Positions 8,679 to 17,994 of a stretch of 64,000 nt of DNA are shown piece after piece (the stretch's first letter is position 1; each line of letters opens with the position of its first letter). The notes under the pieces are model-generated. The model made no database searches, had not been told where the DNA came from, and saw nothing but the letters and a program-made list of their open reading frames with translations. Origin of the DNA: Silvanigrella paludirubra (GTDB taxonomy: Bacteria; Bdellovibrionota_B; Oligoflexia; Silvanigrellales; Silvanigrellaceae); assembly GCF_009208775.1 (NCBI RefSeq), contig NZ_WFLM01000005.1:65168-129167 (forward strand), in the 5' to 3' direction. A program made the position numbers and the translations under genes.

Positions 8679-9570
8679 TTTCTGAAAAACCTTCTAAATG
8701 AGATATTTCTTGAATACAATCTAGAATGCCTTGTCCTAAATCAACAAACTCATTAATCATTATTTTTTTACCAACCTTGGAACTATAAGAATAAGGCGTC
8801 ATAGTGTAATGAGCATTGGAATCACAATTATTAAAATCTAAGGAAATTCTACCAGGTAACATCTCTGAAATCATTTTCATGATGTCCCTAATTTTATAAG
8901 ACTGAGTACCTGTCAGAATTAAATGTTTATTGCTATATTTCTCATCCTCTAAAATATTTACACTCATAATAGCTGCATCTACTGCATGAATATACTCTCT
9001 AAATTCATCCCCGGTTCCCGAGTAAGAAATGGAATTTTCTTTTAATGCCTGATAAATCATTCGAAAAATTGCATTTCTCTTATCCGCTCTTCTTCCATAA
9101 AGTGAACCATATCTTAGAATTGTAAATGGAAGAGAATATCTTTCCCAATATAATTCTGTAAATTTTTCGGCAGATTGTTTTGTTGCTCTATAAAATGATC
9201 CTGATTCACTGTAAACATATATTGAACTTGCAAAAACAAATCTTTTTATTCCATTTATTTTTGAAGCTTCTAGAGCATTTAAATTTCCAATAATATTTAG
9301 CTGAGCTGCCTTTTCAGGCTCATCAATAGCTTCATTTATATCAGATAAACCTGCAAAATTAAATACAAAATCTTTGTTTTCACATGCTTTAACTAGTTCT
9401 TCTTTTTTTAAGATATCTCCAATAATTAAGCTTTGAGAAGGTTGAAGAAACTTTGAAGGTTTATTATCAAAAATAGAAACTTGATATCCTTTATTTGTTA
9501 ACTCATCGGCAACATGACTTCCAAGAAAGCCAGCACCTCCAATAACCAATACATTTTTATTATTTATCAC
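8671..9570 (-). CDS. NAD-dependent epimerase/dehydratase (extended SDR)
   Basis: A 299-residue extended short-chain dehydrogenase that acts on nucleotide sugars. The NAD-binding motif GGAGFLGSH is at residues 11-19, a catalytic serine region is FASSIYVYSE, and the active-site YxxxK appears as YRATK. A C-terminal part with REYIHAVDAA is typical of sugar epimerases. It begins the enzymatic part of the operon, 48 bases after the ABC transporter gene. By analogy with HldD it might epimerise a nucleotide heptose, but sequence alone cannot separate epimerase from dehydratase or reductase. Confidence 0.85.
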   Translation of the reverse strand: MINNKNVLVIGGAGFLGSHVADELTNKGYQVSIFDNKPSKFLQPSQSLIIGDILKKEELVKACENKDFVFNFAGLSDINEAIDEPEKAAQLNIIGNLNALEASKINGIKRFVFASSIYVYSESGSFYRATKQSAEKFTELYWERYSLPFTILRYGSLYGRRADKRNAIFRMIYQALKENSISYSGTGDEFREYIHAVDAAIMSVNILEDEKYSNKHLILTGTQSYKIRDIMKMISEMLPGRISLDFNNCDSNAHYTMTPYSYSSKVGKKIMINEFVDLGQGILDCIQEISHLEGFSENG

Positions 9571-9618
9571 AATAATATTCCTAAAATTAATATTTAATCA
9601 AAAAAATATTCAACAAAT

Positions 9619-11394
9619 TTATAGTTTCACAATTTCATCTGCGTATCTCATTATACCTTCTCTATGAGAAACTAAAAGTATTGTACAATATTTATTTAAA
9701 CTTTTTAAACTTTCGGAAATTTCTAACTCAGTTTCAAGATCCAAATTTGCCGAAACTTCATCTAAAATAAGAATACAAGGCTTATTTAAAATTGCCCTTG
9801 CCAAACATAATCTTTGTTTTTGCCCTGTTGATAGCCCCGAATGATCCTCATTAATAAAATAGTTCAATCCAACGTCATTTATAAAATTATCTATTTTAGC
9901 AAGTCTTATAGCGTTATCTATATCTTCTTGGGTAGCTGATACCATAACGCCATATAACAAATTATCTAGAATTGAACCTTTGATTAAAAAAGGTTCAGAA
10001 CCAACATATCCTACTCGATTTTGAGAATTTTCAAAAAACTCTTTTGGCTCAATCCCATTCAGCAAAATCTTTCCAATACTTGGTTTATATAAGCCTAATA
10101 TTAAGCTTAATAAAGTACTTTTACCAGATCCACTGGATCCAATGATCGCACATTGTTTACCTGAATGAACCGTTAAATTAAACTTTGAAAATATTTCTTT
10201 AGCATCACGGGAATAAAAATAATGCATATCAATTATTTCTATTTTTGGAGATATCATGGAAGATTGAGACAATTGAGTATCTGTATTTCTTTTATTTAAA
10301 GATAATTGAGAAGATTCTGATTTTAAATTTATATTATTTTGATTTTTAAAAAAACCAAAAAAATTAACCTCTGTTTTTGATTTATTAAAATCCTTAATAT
10401 TAATGTTATCAAAAAAATCTAAAGACAATTTAAACTGCTCAAAGTATGTGTTCATTTGTCCTAATGCCCCTAAAACAGATGAAATATTTTGGACAAAACG
10501 AATAAATAAATAAATAAAAGAAAGAAGCACAACTCCCGGAATTGGAAATAAAATAGTAGCAGTGTAAATAATAACAATTAATAAAAATATGCCAAGAAAT
10601 GAAGTCAGCGTGGTAACAAAAATATTTAAAAATGACGATTTAATTGTCAGCGATGAATAATTCATAGCAGAATTTAATAATTCATTTTCTTCAACTTTAT
10701 TTTTTTTCATAACATTTATAAAAAAAATATTACGAGATACTCTTTCAATTCCTGAATTTAATTTGTACATTTCACTAGGAATTTTTTTAGAAACCAGCTT
10801 TACTTTTTTATTAATATATATAACAATTAAACCAACCATTAACATACCTATTAAACTAAAAAATAAGCAGGTAAAAGAAAGTTTAAACATAAAAAATAGG
10901 AGTATTAAACATTGAATAGAATAAGATGTAAAATTCATAAAACAGGATATAAAATAAGAAAACTTTGGAGCCAATTCAGATATTTGAAAATGAATTTCAG
11001 AAGAACTTGCCAAATTTCTTTTTCCAAAAGAAATTAAATTCATAATTGAAAGAGATTTAAATCTCAGATTAGAAACTTCGAGAACATAATTTGCACCATG
11101 CTGATTTAATACTGAAAACACAAATCTAATAAATCCAATTGACAAAAGTAAAATTAAAAAAATATTTGTTGATATATTTTCAACTTTAATTCCAAAAAAC
11201 ATTTCTTTCAACTGAATCATTCCAAGAGATGCTAAAAAAAATTGGATTAAAATAGCAATATTAATTTCAATTATTCCTAGCATAAATGAACTTATAATAC
11301 TTATAATCATCCATTTAATAATACTACTATTAAAAAAATTACCTAATATATTCAATCGAACTAAAAAATCTTTAAACTGTTTCATTTTATTCAT
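9619..11394 (-). CDS. ABC transporter, fused permease and ATPase (MsbA-like exporter)
   Basis: A 591-residue half-transporter. The first about 330 residues are strongly hydrophobic with several membrane helices. The C-terminal ATPase carries Walker A GSSGSGKST (419-427), signature LSTGQ (521-525), Walker B CILILDE (540-546) and the H-loop SH at 576-577, all intact. Residues about 340-390 form a polar, Ser/Asn-rich linker that is longer than usual. It is the first gene after a good promoter and heads the long sugar operon. It may export or flip the glycan intermediate made by the downstream genes, since no Wzx-type flippase is seen in the window. Substrate is inferred. Confidence 0.85.
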   Translation of the reverse strand: MNKMKQFKDFLVRLNILGNFFNSSIIKWMIISIISSFMLGIIEINIAILIQFFLASLGMIQLKEMFFGIKVENISTNIFLILLLSIGFIRFVFSVLNQHGANYVLEVSNLRFKSLSIMNLISFGKRNLASSSEIHFQISELAPKFSYFISCFMNFTSYSIQCLILLFFMFKLSFTCLFFSLIGMLMVGLIVIYINKKVKLVSKKIPSEMYKLNSGIERVSRNIFFINVMKKNKVEENELLNSAMNYSSLTIKSSFLNIFVTTLTSFLGIFLLIVIIYTATILFPIPGVVLLSFIYLFIRFVQNISSVLGALGQMNTYFEQFKLSLDFFDNINIKDFNKSKTEVNFFGFFKNQNNINLKSESSQLSLNKRNTDTQLSQSSMISPKIEIIDMHYFYSRDAKEIFSKFNLTVHSGKQCAIIGSSGSGKSTLLSLILGLYKPSIGKILLNGIEPKEFFENSQNRVGYVGSEPFLIKGSILDNLLYGVMVSATQEDIDNAIRLAKIDNFINDVGLNYFINEDHSGLSTGQKQRLCLARAILNKPCILILDEVSANLDLETELEISESLKSLNKYCTILLVSHREGIMRYADEIVKL

Positions 11395-11878
11395 TCATTT
11401 TTAACTTATATAATAAATTTTATAAGCTCTAAGTAAAAAATATATTTAACGCAATAGTATAACATTATTCTTGTTTTTGTCAACTTTCACAAACTCTTTC
11501 TAAAACAAAAATTACTATCAATTCGTTTTTTTAAAGATGATCATCTTATTTCAATTACTTACAATTTTTAAAGGGATGAAAATATTTTATTTACGAATAT
11601 TTGTCAACACTCATGTTATGTACTTTATCAAAATTTTATAATTTCATCGACCTTATTATGAGGTTGACGAAATTTTTTCAATAAATTTAACTTCGGCATT
11701 CACAAATGTAGTATATTCTAAATTAGTCGCAAGAACAATGAATAATACAATCTTTAAGTTTAATCTACTTGAATTTTATAAAATTATAAGAATAATAGGG
11801 ATGTGATTAAAATTTAGATTGTTTTATGGATACATTCTGAAAATAACTTAAGTTTAAAAATATGGAGATAAGAATATT
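11395..11878. other. Divergent intergenic region (484 bp) with a 14-bp palindrome
   Basis: No coding region is recognised between the ABC transporter and the divergent methyltransferase. The region holds the minus-strand promoter at 11456-11483 and a perfect palindrome AAGATGATCATCTT at 11534-11547 that could be an operator. The rest is AT-rich with no recognised RNA. Confidence 0.5.
11456..11483 (-). promoter_or_regulatory. Sigma-70-type promoter for the ABC transporter/sugar operon
   Basis: On the minus strand TTGACA (11483-11478) is separated by 16 bases from TATACT (11461-11456). This is a near-consensus pair, placing transcription start about 55 bases before the ABC transporter ATG. It would drive the operon running to the left edge of the window. 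Seen by eye, not tested. Confidence 0.6.
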
Positions 11879-12580
11879 TTGGAAAACAATAATATAAATC
11901 AAGAAAATTTATTAATAAATAAAGACTTAATTATAAATCATCAGCAATTATTTCGAGATGACAAAGGAACTATCAAACCAATGCTTTCAACACTAGAAGG
12001 CATTTCTTTTCAAGAAAGTCCTCTAGACTTTTTCATTTTATTGGCAAGATATAAATTTGCAGCTCGTTTTATTAAGAAAAATCATTCTGTTTTAGATGCG
12101 GGTTGTGGTCATGGCAACGGCAGTGTTTTTTTGAGCAAATTTGCAAAAGAAGTAAAGGGAGCTGATTTTGATCAAGACCTAATAAACTCAAATTCAGAGC
12201 AATACAAATCAATACCTAACTTATCCTTTTCAAGAATCAACTTACTAGATGTAAATGATTTTAATACTTTTGATGTCGTTGTTTCAATGGATGTGATAGA
12301 ACATTTCACTAAAGAACAAACAGAAATTGTTGCTTCAAACTATGCAAAACTTACATCTGACAATGGCTTTGCCATAATAGGGACTCCAAATATAGCCTCA
12401 CAACCATTCGCTTCAAAAAGACGCATTGAATCTCATATTCATGAATTTGAACCACAAGAATTCGAAACTTTATTAAAAAGACATTTCAAAAATGTTTTTT
12501 TATTTTCGATGACAGACGAAACCGTATCAACAAGCTTTTCGAAAATGGCCTGGTACCTTATGGCTATTTGCACTAAATAA
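11879..12580 (+). CDS. Class I SAM-dependent methyltransferase
   Basis: A 233-residue methyltransferase. The SAM-binding motif I is VLDAGCGHGNGSVFL (about residues 71-85), followed by VKGADFD (acidic motif II) and VVSMDVIEH (motif III region), matching the UbiE/Methyltransf_11-type fold. The start is TTG at 11879, preceded by GGAG about 11 bases upstream; an ATG just upstream is in another frame. It is a single gene facing the epimerase at 12594 and ends inside a shared hairpin. It probably methylates a sugar or a lipid-linked glycan, since all its neighbours are polysaccharide genes. The substrate is unknown. Confidence 0.85.
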   Translation: MENNNINQENLLINKDLIINHQQLFRDDKGTIKPMLSTLEGISFQESPLDFFILLARYKFAARFIKKNHSVLDAGCGHGNGSVFLSKFAKEVKGADFDQDLINSNSEQYKSIPNLSFSRINLLDVNDFNTFDVVVSMDVIEHFTKEQTEIVASNYAKLTSDNGFAIIGTPNIASQPFASKRRIESHIHEFEPQEFETLLKRHFKNVFLFSMTDETVSTSFSKMAWYLMAICTK

Positions 12581-12605
12581 AAAATACTTTTATTTAGTGC
12601 AAATA
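12565..12605. terminator. Bidirectional terminator hairpin shared by two convergent genes
   Basis: A perfect 18-bp inverted repeat: arm 12565-12582 (TATTTGCACTAAATAAAA) and its complement at 12588-12605, with a 5-base loop. The last codons and stop codons of both the methyltransferase and the convergent epimerase lie inside the arms, and each strand has a T-rich 3' side. Confidence 0.75.
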
Positions 12606-13577
12606 AAAGAACCAGTCCTTCGTTGCTGTTTTAATTTGTTCAGAATCCCAAACAGTTGCTGTTTTCCAGTAATCTATATGCTCAATCATTGACTTCACAC
12701 CATCTTCAAAAGATACTTGAGGTGTCCAATTTAATAATTGATTACTTTTTAATATGTCTGCATGAGTAATGTCTGGCTCACCCGGTCTTTTTGGAATATA
12801 TTCAACATCTCCTTGCAATAATTCAACTAAATTATTTATTGATTTAGGTTTTCCACTTCCTATATTTATTACTTCACCACTTAAATTTGATTGGCTTGCT
12901 TTTATAAAGGCTTCAACAACATCACTTACATAAATAAAATCTCGTTTTTGATTGCCATCACCCACAACAGTATAAGGTTTTTGAGCAAGCTTTTGAGCAA
13001 GAAAAACGCCAAAAACAGCTCCATAAGTCCCGTTTGTCCTCGATCTTGGACCAAATACATTGAATAATCTCAATGAAACTGTAGGTAATTTATAAATTTT
13101 TTCCCAATGTAAAACACACTGTTCTCCAATATACTTAGTCAATGCGTAGGGATATTGAGGATCAGTCATAGATAATTCATTTGTTGGCACAGAAGATGAA
13201 ATGCCATAACAACTTGAACTTGCTGCATATACAAACTTTTTTATTTTAGCTTCTACTGATTTAATCAAAACATTAACTGTAGCATCTACATTAGATTTGT
13301 GATATTCAAGAGGTCTTTGTATAGATGGCACAATATCAGCTAATGCAGCCAAATGAAAAACATTATCATATCCATCAAAACTTTCTATTGCATTAAACTC
13401 ACTCAAATCAACATTTTTTACTAATAGATTGGGATTGGATATTACAGAAGCTAAATTTTCTCTTCTACCATTTGAAAAATTATCTAAAACTAACACACTG
13501 TGACCAAGCTGCAGTAATTTAGTAACTAAATGACTACCAATAAAACCTGCTCCTCCAGTAACAATTGATTTTTTCAT
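12594..13577 (-). CDS. NAD-dependent sugar-nucleotide 4-epimerase-like SDR
   Basis: A 327-residue extended SDR of the GalE/WbpP-like epimerase class. The N-terminal NAD motif GGAGFIGSH lies at 8-16. AASSSCYGISS gives the catalytic serine region and YALTKYIGEQ the Tyr/Lys pair, and LRLFNVFGPRSR plus GDGNQKRDFIYVSDVV are typical for UDP-sugar epimerases. It stands alone, converging on a methyltransferase with a shared terminator. A UDP-Glc/UDP-GlcNAc C4-epimerase role is likely, but the substrate cannot be fixed from sequence. Confidence 0.85.
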   Translation of the reverse strand: MKKSIVTGGAGFIGSHLVTKLLQLGHSVLVLDNFSNGRRENLASVISNPNLLVKNVDLSEFNAIESFDGYDNVFHLAALADIVPSIQRPLEYHKSNVDATVNVLIKSVEAKIKKFVYAASSSCYGISSSVPTNELSMTDPQYPYALTKYIGEQCVLHWEKIYKLPTVSLRLFNVFGPRSRTNGTYGAVFGVFLAQKLAQKPYTVVGDGNQKRDFIYVSDVVEAFIKASQSNLSGEVINIGSGKPKSINNLVELLQGDVEYIPKRPGEPDITHADILKSNQLLNWTPQVSFEDGVKSMIEHIDYWKTATVWDSEQIKTATKDWFFYLH

Positions 13578-14048
13578 TTTGCTCCCATCATTCTATTTAA
13601 CTTAGCTGTTTATTCAATAATAGATATAAAAACACAAAGTTTACATAATATTAAAAAACTAGAATTCCTATAATCTTTTAATCTATAAGTTTGAATGCTC
13701 TTTAAGAGCTTACAACTCAAAATTACCAGAATTTAAACTCTATACAGTACTTCATATGCTAAGATATATATACTTTCAAGTGATGAACGATAATGCCCTA
13801 TTTTATAAAAGCCGAAAATCTTACTTAAATTTAATTAAAAATAAATTTCTATTTTTTGGATATTTTAATTTTAATTTATATATAAAATTAGTTATTTTTA
13901 CGGAAATTAAAATTTAATTTGATATTATCTTTTAAATATAAAATAAATTTCAGAAAATACATTACAAAAAAAAAGATAACTTTATATTTATAGATTTAAA
14001 AAAAACTAAAATTTTTATACTTAAGATTTACCTTAGAAATAGAAAAAA
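13578..14048. other. AT-rich intergenic region (471 bp), nothing recognised
   Basis: The region lies upstream of the epimerase and downstream of the zinc-ribbon methyltransferase, both on the minus strand. It is very A+T-rich with only a short hairpin (GCTCT/AGAGC, 13697-13709). I see no coding frame, RNA gene or convincing terminator. Confidence 0.5.
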
Positions 14049-15059
14049 TTAAGCCGGTGTAACAATGAAACTTACATGCGAGCTAAGTAAATTTTCCTGC
14101 AGAAATTTTTGAAAATTATTTCTAACATTAATTTCAGAATTACATAACATATTTGTGAAACGATCTGAAATTAATGAAGGGTTTTTAATGTAAGCATTTC
14201 TAACTATATCGAGATCTAATTTTCCAGGTGTCTTAAAATCTAAAACTTTTAATCCAGCTCTTTCAATGAGAACTTTTAAACCCTTAAAAGAAAGTAAATT
14301 AATATGGTGAGGAGGGTAAATACTATTTGAATTCTCCCAAAGCGTTTGAAGATCAAAACCAGAACACGTGAGTGTTGTAAATTGAATTATTCCACCTTTT
14401 TTTATAATTTTTTTTGCTGAAGTTAAAAAAAGGAAAGGATTATACAAGTGTTCAATAACCTCAAATGAAGTTGCATAATCTATAGAAATCTCATCATAGT
14501 CAATATTCTCCATTGTTTTTTCTAAAATTTTAAATCCTTTTTTACGACAATCATTTGCTAGAGCCGGTGAAGGCTCAATTCCTAAAATATTATTAAAAAT
14601 GTTATGTCTGCCTAGCTCTTCCAATAATATTCCATATCCTGAACCTATATCACAAAATGATAGATTATTACTTGAAGATAAAAACTTTTTCACATTTTCT
14701 ATAATCTCATTTGCCTTCGGGCGTATCAAATACTCTCTTCTAGCCTCAGCAGTATTTTTAAAAAAATGGGTACTCCAATATTTTACAGATGAGCCATTTT
14801 TATAAAAAGTATTTATCATATCTTCACTGGGGCGAGGCGATAGATATAAAGATAAGCAATCTAAACAAGTCTTATATTCAAAACTGTGTTTTATAAAAGA
14901 AATTTCTTTTCTAGTTGACAAACAAGCCGGACAATCTACTTCAATATATTTTTCTTTTTCATGAAAAAAACTTGAAATATCTTCTTTAGCTAGCTCAAGG
15001 TATTTATTAAAAATCTCAGCTGGACGAATGTTTTCTTCGTTAAATAAAATTTTATCCAT
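14049..15059 (-). CDS. Class I SAM methyltransferase with N-terminal zinc-ribbon-like segment
   Basis: A 336-residue protein. Residues about 43-70 contain two Cys pairs, CPAC and CLDC, resembling the small zinc ribbon before Methyltransf_23/12 domains in sugar C- and O-methyltransferases. The SAM motif I is FCDIGSGYGILLEELG, followed by ILGIEPSPA and then YATSFEVIEHLYNPF. A good ribosome site AGGAGCAATAA precedes the ATG at 15059. Gaps of about 470 and 920 bases on either side make it a single transcript. A role in decorating a polysaccharide sugar is inferred from the locus. Confidence 0.85.
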   Translation of the reverse strand: MDKILFNEENIRPAEIFNKYLELAKEDISSFFHEKEKYIEVDCPACLSTRKEISFIKHSFEYKTCLDCLSLYLSPRPSEDMINTFYKNGSSVKYWSTHFFKNTAEARREYLIRPKANEIIENVKKFLSSSNNLSFCDIGSGYGILLEELGRHNIFNNILGIEPSPALANDCRKKGFKILEKTMENIDYDEISIDYATSFEVIEHLYNPFLFLTSAKKIIKKGGIIQFTTLTCSGFDLQTLWENSNSIYPPHHINLLSFKGLKVLIERAGLKVLDFKTPGKLDLDIVRNAYIKNPSLISDRFTNMLCNSEINVRNNFQKFLQENLLSSHVSFIVTPA

Positions 15060-15369
15060 TTATTGCTCCTAATTTTTACTGCTTGCTTTAATCCTTAGGT
15101 CGAGGTCTTAATCATACACTTAAGCAATTAATAAAAAAAGTGAAAATGTGTTATAAAATTATAATTATATCTCTTTCCCCAATTTTATCTTCAAATTGGC
15201 AAATTTTCTCTTGAATTAAATAATATAAAGATAAATCTAAAATTCTAATTTAAAATATTTTATAAAAACATAGTTTATGCTAATTTTTTTTAAATTTATG
15301 TCGAAAAATCTAAATTTTACCAAAAGAATTCAAAAATAAAAAAACGATTTCAATGATTTTTTTTATTAT

Positions 15370-15402
15370 GAGTTTCTTTAATTTGTTAAATTAAAGAAAC
15401 TC
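15370..15402. terminator. Orphan perfect hairpin (15-bp stem, 3-base loop)
   Basis: Arm GAGTTTCTTTAATTT (15370-15384), loop GTT, and the exact complement at 15388-15402. On the plus strand it is followed by a moderately T-rich stretch. No recognised gene ends here, so it may terminate a small RNA or be left from a lost gene. Confidence 0.5.
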
Positions 15403-15647
15403 TATATTTTGATTTTATTCAATTAAAATGTAGAAATTTTTACTCAAAAATAAGGTTTATAATAATAATGAATAATATTGATAGAAGTAAAAACTTAAAT
15501 TAATAAAGAAAATTCCAAGAGATTGGATCTAAATCAAAATATTTAATTTTAGCAATATCATAAATCAATTAAACTCTATAAATTCATCCAAAAATAAATT
15601 ATCGTATTGAAGTATCTATTTTTATTTTTACTAAAGGACTGATTGTA

Positions 15648-15776
15648 ACCCCATTTCAAGTTGACACTTTCTAACAAGAAAAGGAGGATTAATGGATAAA
15701 TTAAAATCGGTAAAGAAAAGATTTGAATATCACGAAAAAAGAGCAGTATTTGACTTTGGATCAAATATGGGCTAAT
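15648..15776 (+). mobile_element. Possible insertion-sequence remnant (end plus truncated transposase start)
   Basis: The stretch TGTAACCCCATTTCAAGTTG at 15654, followed by ACAC, looks like the terminal repeat of an IS3-type element. Close behind are a strong ribosome site (AAGGAGGATTA) and an ATG at 15693. This opens a 27-codon basic frame rich in Lys/Arg that stops at a TAA near 15775. The layout matches the left end of an IS with a truncated first transposase frame. I found no matching right end, so this is a tentative call. Confidence 0.35.
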
Positions 15777-15863
15777 CGATCACTTTCAATAAATCATTTA
15801 AAATGAATCAAAAATTTATTCGTTGAAAAATGTCAGAAAATTTTAGGACTTATTGCCTAGAAG

Positions 15864-15872
15864 TGATATAAT
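15864..15872 (+). promoter_or_regulatory. Extended -10 promoter for the TylF-like gene
   Basis: TGATATAAT gives a perfect TATAAT preceded by TGn, an extended -10 element that needs no strong -35. Transcription would start near 15879, about 100 bases before the preferred start codon at 15983. Confidence 0.5.
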
Positions 15873-15982
15873 GCGGACGAAAGTTAATGAGAATTTATTG
15901 TTCTTATTTAATATTAATTTTAAAGTATAATTATTTAAAATGTAATTTACGATTTATACACCAAAAAGAAAGAGTACAAAAT

Positions 15983-16816
15983 ATGTCTAGTAACAATTTA
16001 ATCATAATTAAAAAAAAACCTATATTAATAAAATTCATTTCTTTATTTAAAAAACCTCGGAATGAAATTAAAAATATATTAAAAAATAATATCCTTCATT
16101 ATATAAATACAATTATCCTTTCTAAGCCTCATCTTTTAGATTTTTCCATTTCTTACCAACCCGACAGTCAAATTTATTATAAATCTTATCCTGACTTTCC
16201 TATATTATTTAAAAAATTTACTCAGTATAATAAAATAAATAATGGAGGTGACACCCCAAGATTATGGGCATTTATTTTAAATATTAATCAAATTATAGAA
16301 GAAAATATTGAAGGTGATTTCGCAGAATTAGGTGTTTGGAGAGGAAATACAGCATCTGTACTCGCACATATAGCATCAAAATATAATAAAAAAGTATATT
16401 TATTTGATACATATGAAGGATTCGATGTCCGTGATTTAAAAAATATAGATTCTCAAGCGAGTCAAAGTGATTTTAGCGACACATCATTAAGTCTTGTCAA
16501 AAATGTGATTGGTGAAAACATAAAAAACTGTGAGTTTATTAAAGGTTACTTTCCCGAATCTATTCAAGACAAACATAAATCAATAAAATACTCTGTAGTT
16601 AGTTTAGATTGTGATTTATACGAGCCAATGAAAAAAGGACTTGATTTTTTTTACCCTTTATTATCAAAAGGAGGACTTCTTTTATTACATGACTACTCCA
16701 GCAAATGTTGGTCAGGAGCTAAATTGGCTATTGACGAATTTTGTAAAGAAAATAACCAATTTGTTATTTTAATGCCTGATAAATCTGGAAGCGCTTTTAT
16801 ACGTAAGTCTCAGTGA
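15983..16816 (+). CDS. TylF/MycF-family O-methyltransferase
   Basis: A 277-residue protein from the ATG at 15983, chosen because AAAGAG lies 8 bases upstream. An in-frame ATG at 15887 would add 32 residues of low-complexity sequence with no good ribosome site. The core motif GDFAELGVWRGNTASVL followed by YLFDTYEGFD is characteristic of the macrocin O-methyltransferase (TylF) family, and LDCDLYEPMKKGL and LLLHDYSS carry the metal-binding acidic residues. These enzymes are Mg-dependent sugar O-methyltransferases. In this locus the substrate is probably a glycan sugar. It converges on the aminotransferase gene, with 5 bases between them. Confidence 0.85.
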   Translation: MSSNNLIIIKKKPILIKFISLFKKPRNEIKNILKNNILHYINTIILSKPHLLDFSISYQPDSQIYYKSYPDFPILFKKFTQYNKINNGGDTPRLWAFILNINQIIEENIEGDFAELGVWRGNTASVLAHIASKYNKKVYLFDTYEGFDVRDLKNIDSQASQSDFSDTSLSLVKNVIGENIKNCEFIKGYFPESIQDKHKSIKYSVVSLDCDLYEPMKKGLDFFYPLLSKGGLLLLHDYSSKCWSGAKLAIDEFCKENNQFVILMPDKSGSAFIRKSQ

Positions 16817-16821
16817 TAATA

Positions 16822-17994
16822 TTAGTTACTATTTAATAACATTTTCAAATATTCAGTAACATATAAAGCACTTTTTTCATCAATATAACCGCTCATTGGT
16901 AAACTTAATACATCCTCTGAAAGAACGTCACAGATCTCCAAACTTTGTTGACCAGCAACTGGATATGTTTGATAAGCTTTTTGCAGATGTAATGGTTTTA
17001 CATAATAAATCATTGAAGGAATTCCAAAAGCTTTTAAATCGGTCATAAGTTTTGAGCGATTACATTTTTTAGGCAATCTAATTGTGTATTGAGCCCAAAC
17101 AGAACTCACATTTTCTAACACATGAGGGATTTGAACAATATTTTTTAATTCTTTATTGTATAAGTCAGCAATAAATTGTCTGTGTTCAATTTCTTTATTA
17201 AAAATCTTTAATTTTTCTATTAAAATAGCTGCTTGAATTGTATCTAATCTTCCATTCATACCAATTCGCACATTATCGTATTTATCTGTTCCTTGGCCAT
17301 GCACGCGAAGTGACTTTATAATAGCAGCAATTTCATCATCATTTGTGAAAATAGCCCCCCCATCACCATAACAACCTAATGGTTTAGCTGGAAAAAAACT
17401 TGTAGTTGCAATTTCACCAATATTACCAACATATTTATCTTTATATTTTGCTCCAAAACTTTGCGCACCATCAGCTAATATCCATAAATGATATTCATTA
17501 GCAATTGCTTGAATGGCATCATAATCTGCAGGTTGCCCAAAAAGATCTACTGGTATAATTGCACTCGGTCTTAACCCCAACTTTTTTGCAGTATGAATTC
17601 CGATTTCTAGACTTCTTGGATCCATGTTGTATGTATCTGGATGTGAGTCAATAAATATTGGTGTTGCTCCCGTCCAAGCAACAACTTCCGCAGTTGCAGC
17701 AAATGTAAAACTTGGCACAAAAATAGCATCACCTGGCCCAACATTTTTTGCCATTAAAGCAATACCAAGCGCATCAGTGCCATTTGCACAGCTAATAACA
17801 TGCTTAGCTCCACAAAATGAGCTAAGTTGTTTCTCTAGCTCATGGACTTCTGGTCCCATAATATACTGACCATGATCTAAAACTTTTTGAATTGCCAAAT
17901 CAACATTTGAGCGAATAAGCTCTTGCTGAGTTTTTAAATCAATGAAAGGAATCGACGGTATTTGATTGAGTATCTGGTTTTGAGATTGATTCAT
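16822..17994 (-). CDS. DegT/DnrJ/EryC1 aminotransferase, WbpE-like
   Basis: A 390-residue PLP-dependent sugar aminotransferase. The N-terminal PFIDLKTQQ, the [18 protein letters not shown] cofactor loop, [21 protein letters not shown] and the Lys-bearing [14 protein letters not shown] motif are all intact, and the length is normal. It overlaps the fused dehydrogenase-acetyltransferase gene by 56 bases. In the WbpA-B-E-D-I pathway, WbpE aminates UDP-3-keto-GlcNAcA made by WbpB, and this gene pair fits that pattern exactly. I infer it makes UDP-GlcNAc(3NH2)A; no start with a better ribosome site was found. Confidence 0.87.
   Translation of the reverse strand: MNQSQNQILNQIPSIPFIDLKTQQELIRSNVDLAIQKVLDHGQYIMGPEVHELEKQLSSFCGAKHVISCANGTDALGIALMAKNVGPGDAIFVPSFTFAATAEVVAWTGATPIFIDSHPDTYNMDPRSLEIGIHTAKKLGLRPSAIIPVDLFGQPADYDAIQAIANEYHLWILADGAQSFGAKYKDKYVGNIGEIATTSFFPAKPLGCYGDGGAIFTNDDEIAAIIKSLRVHGQGTDKYDNVRIGMNGRLDTIQAAILIEKLKIFNKEIEHRQFIADLYNKELKNIVQIPHVLENVSSVWAQYTIRLPKKCNRSKLMTDLKAFGIPSMIYYVKPLHLQKAYQTYPVAGQQSLEICDVLSEDVLSLPMSGYIDEKSALYVTEYLKMLLNSN

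Larger units (their letters stand above)
15060..15982. other. Long gene-poor region (about 920 bp) with hairpin, IS scrap and promoter
   Basis: No intact gene is seen between the two methyltransferases. The region contains a perfect 15-bp stem at 15370-15402, a likely insertion-sequence scrap near 15648-15776 and an extended -10 promoter at 15864-15872. An open frame of 62 codons on the minus strand (15576-15764) has no recognisable features and I do not call it a gene. Confidence 0.5.

Noticed and set aside
15576-15764. 62-codon minus-strand frame as a small membrane protein
   Set aside because: It overlaps the IS-like end on the other strand, has no ribosome site and its hydrophobicity is explained by AT-rich composition.
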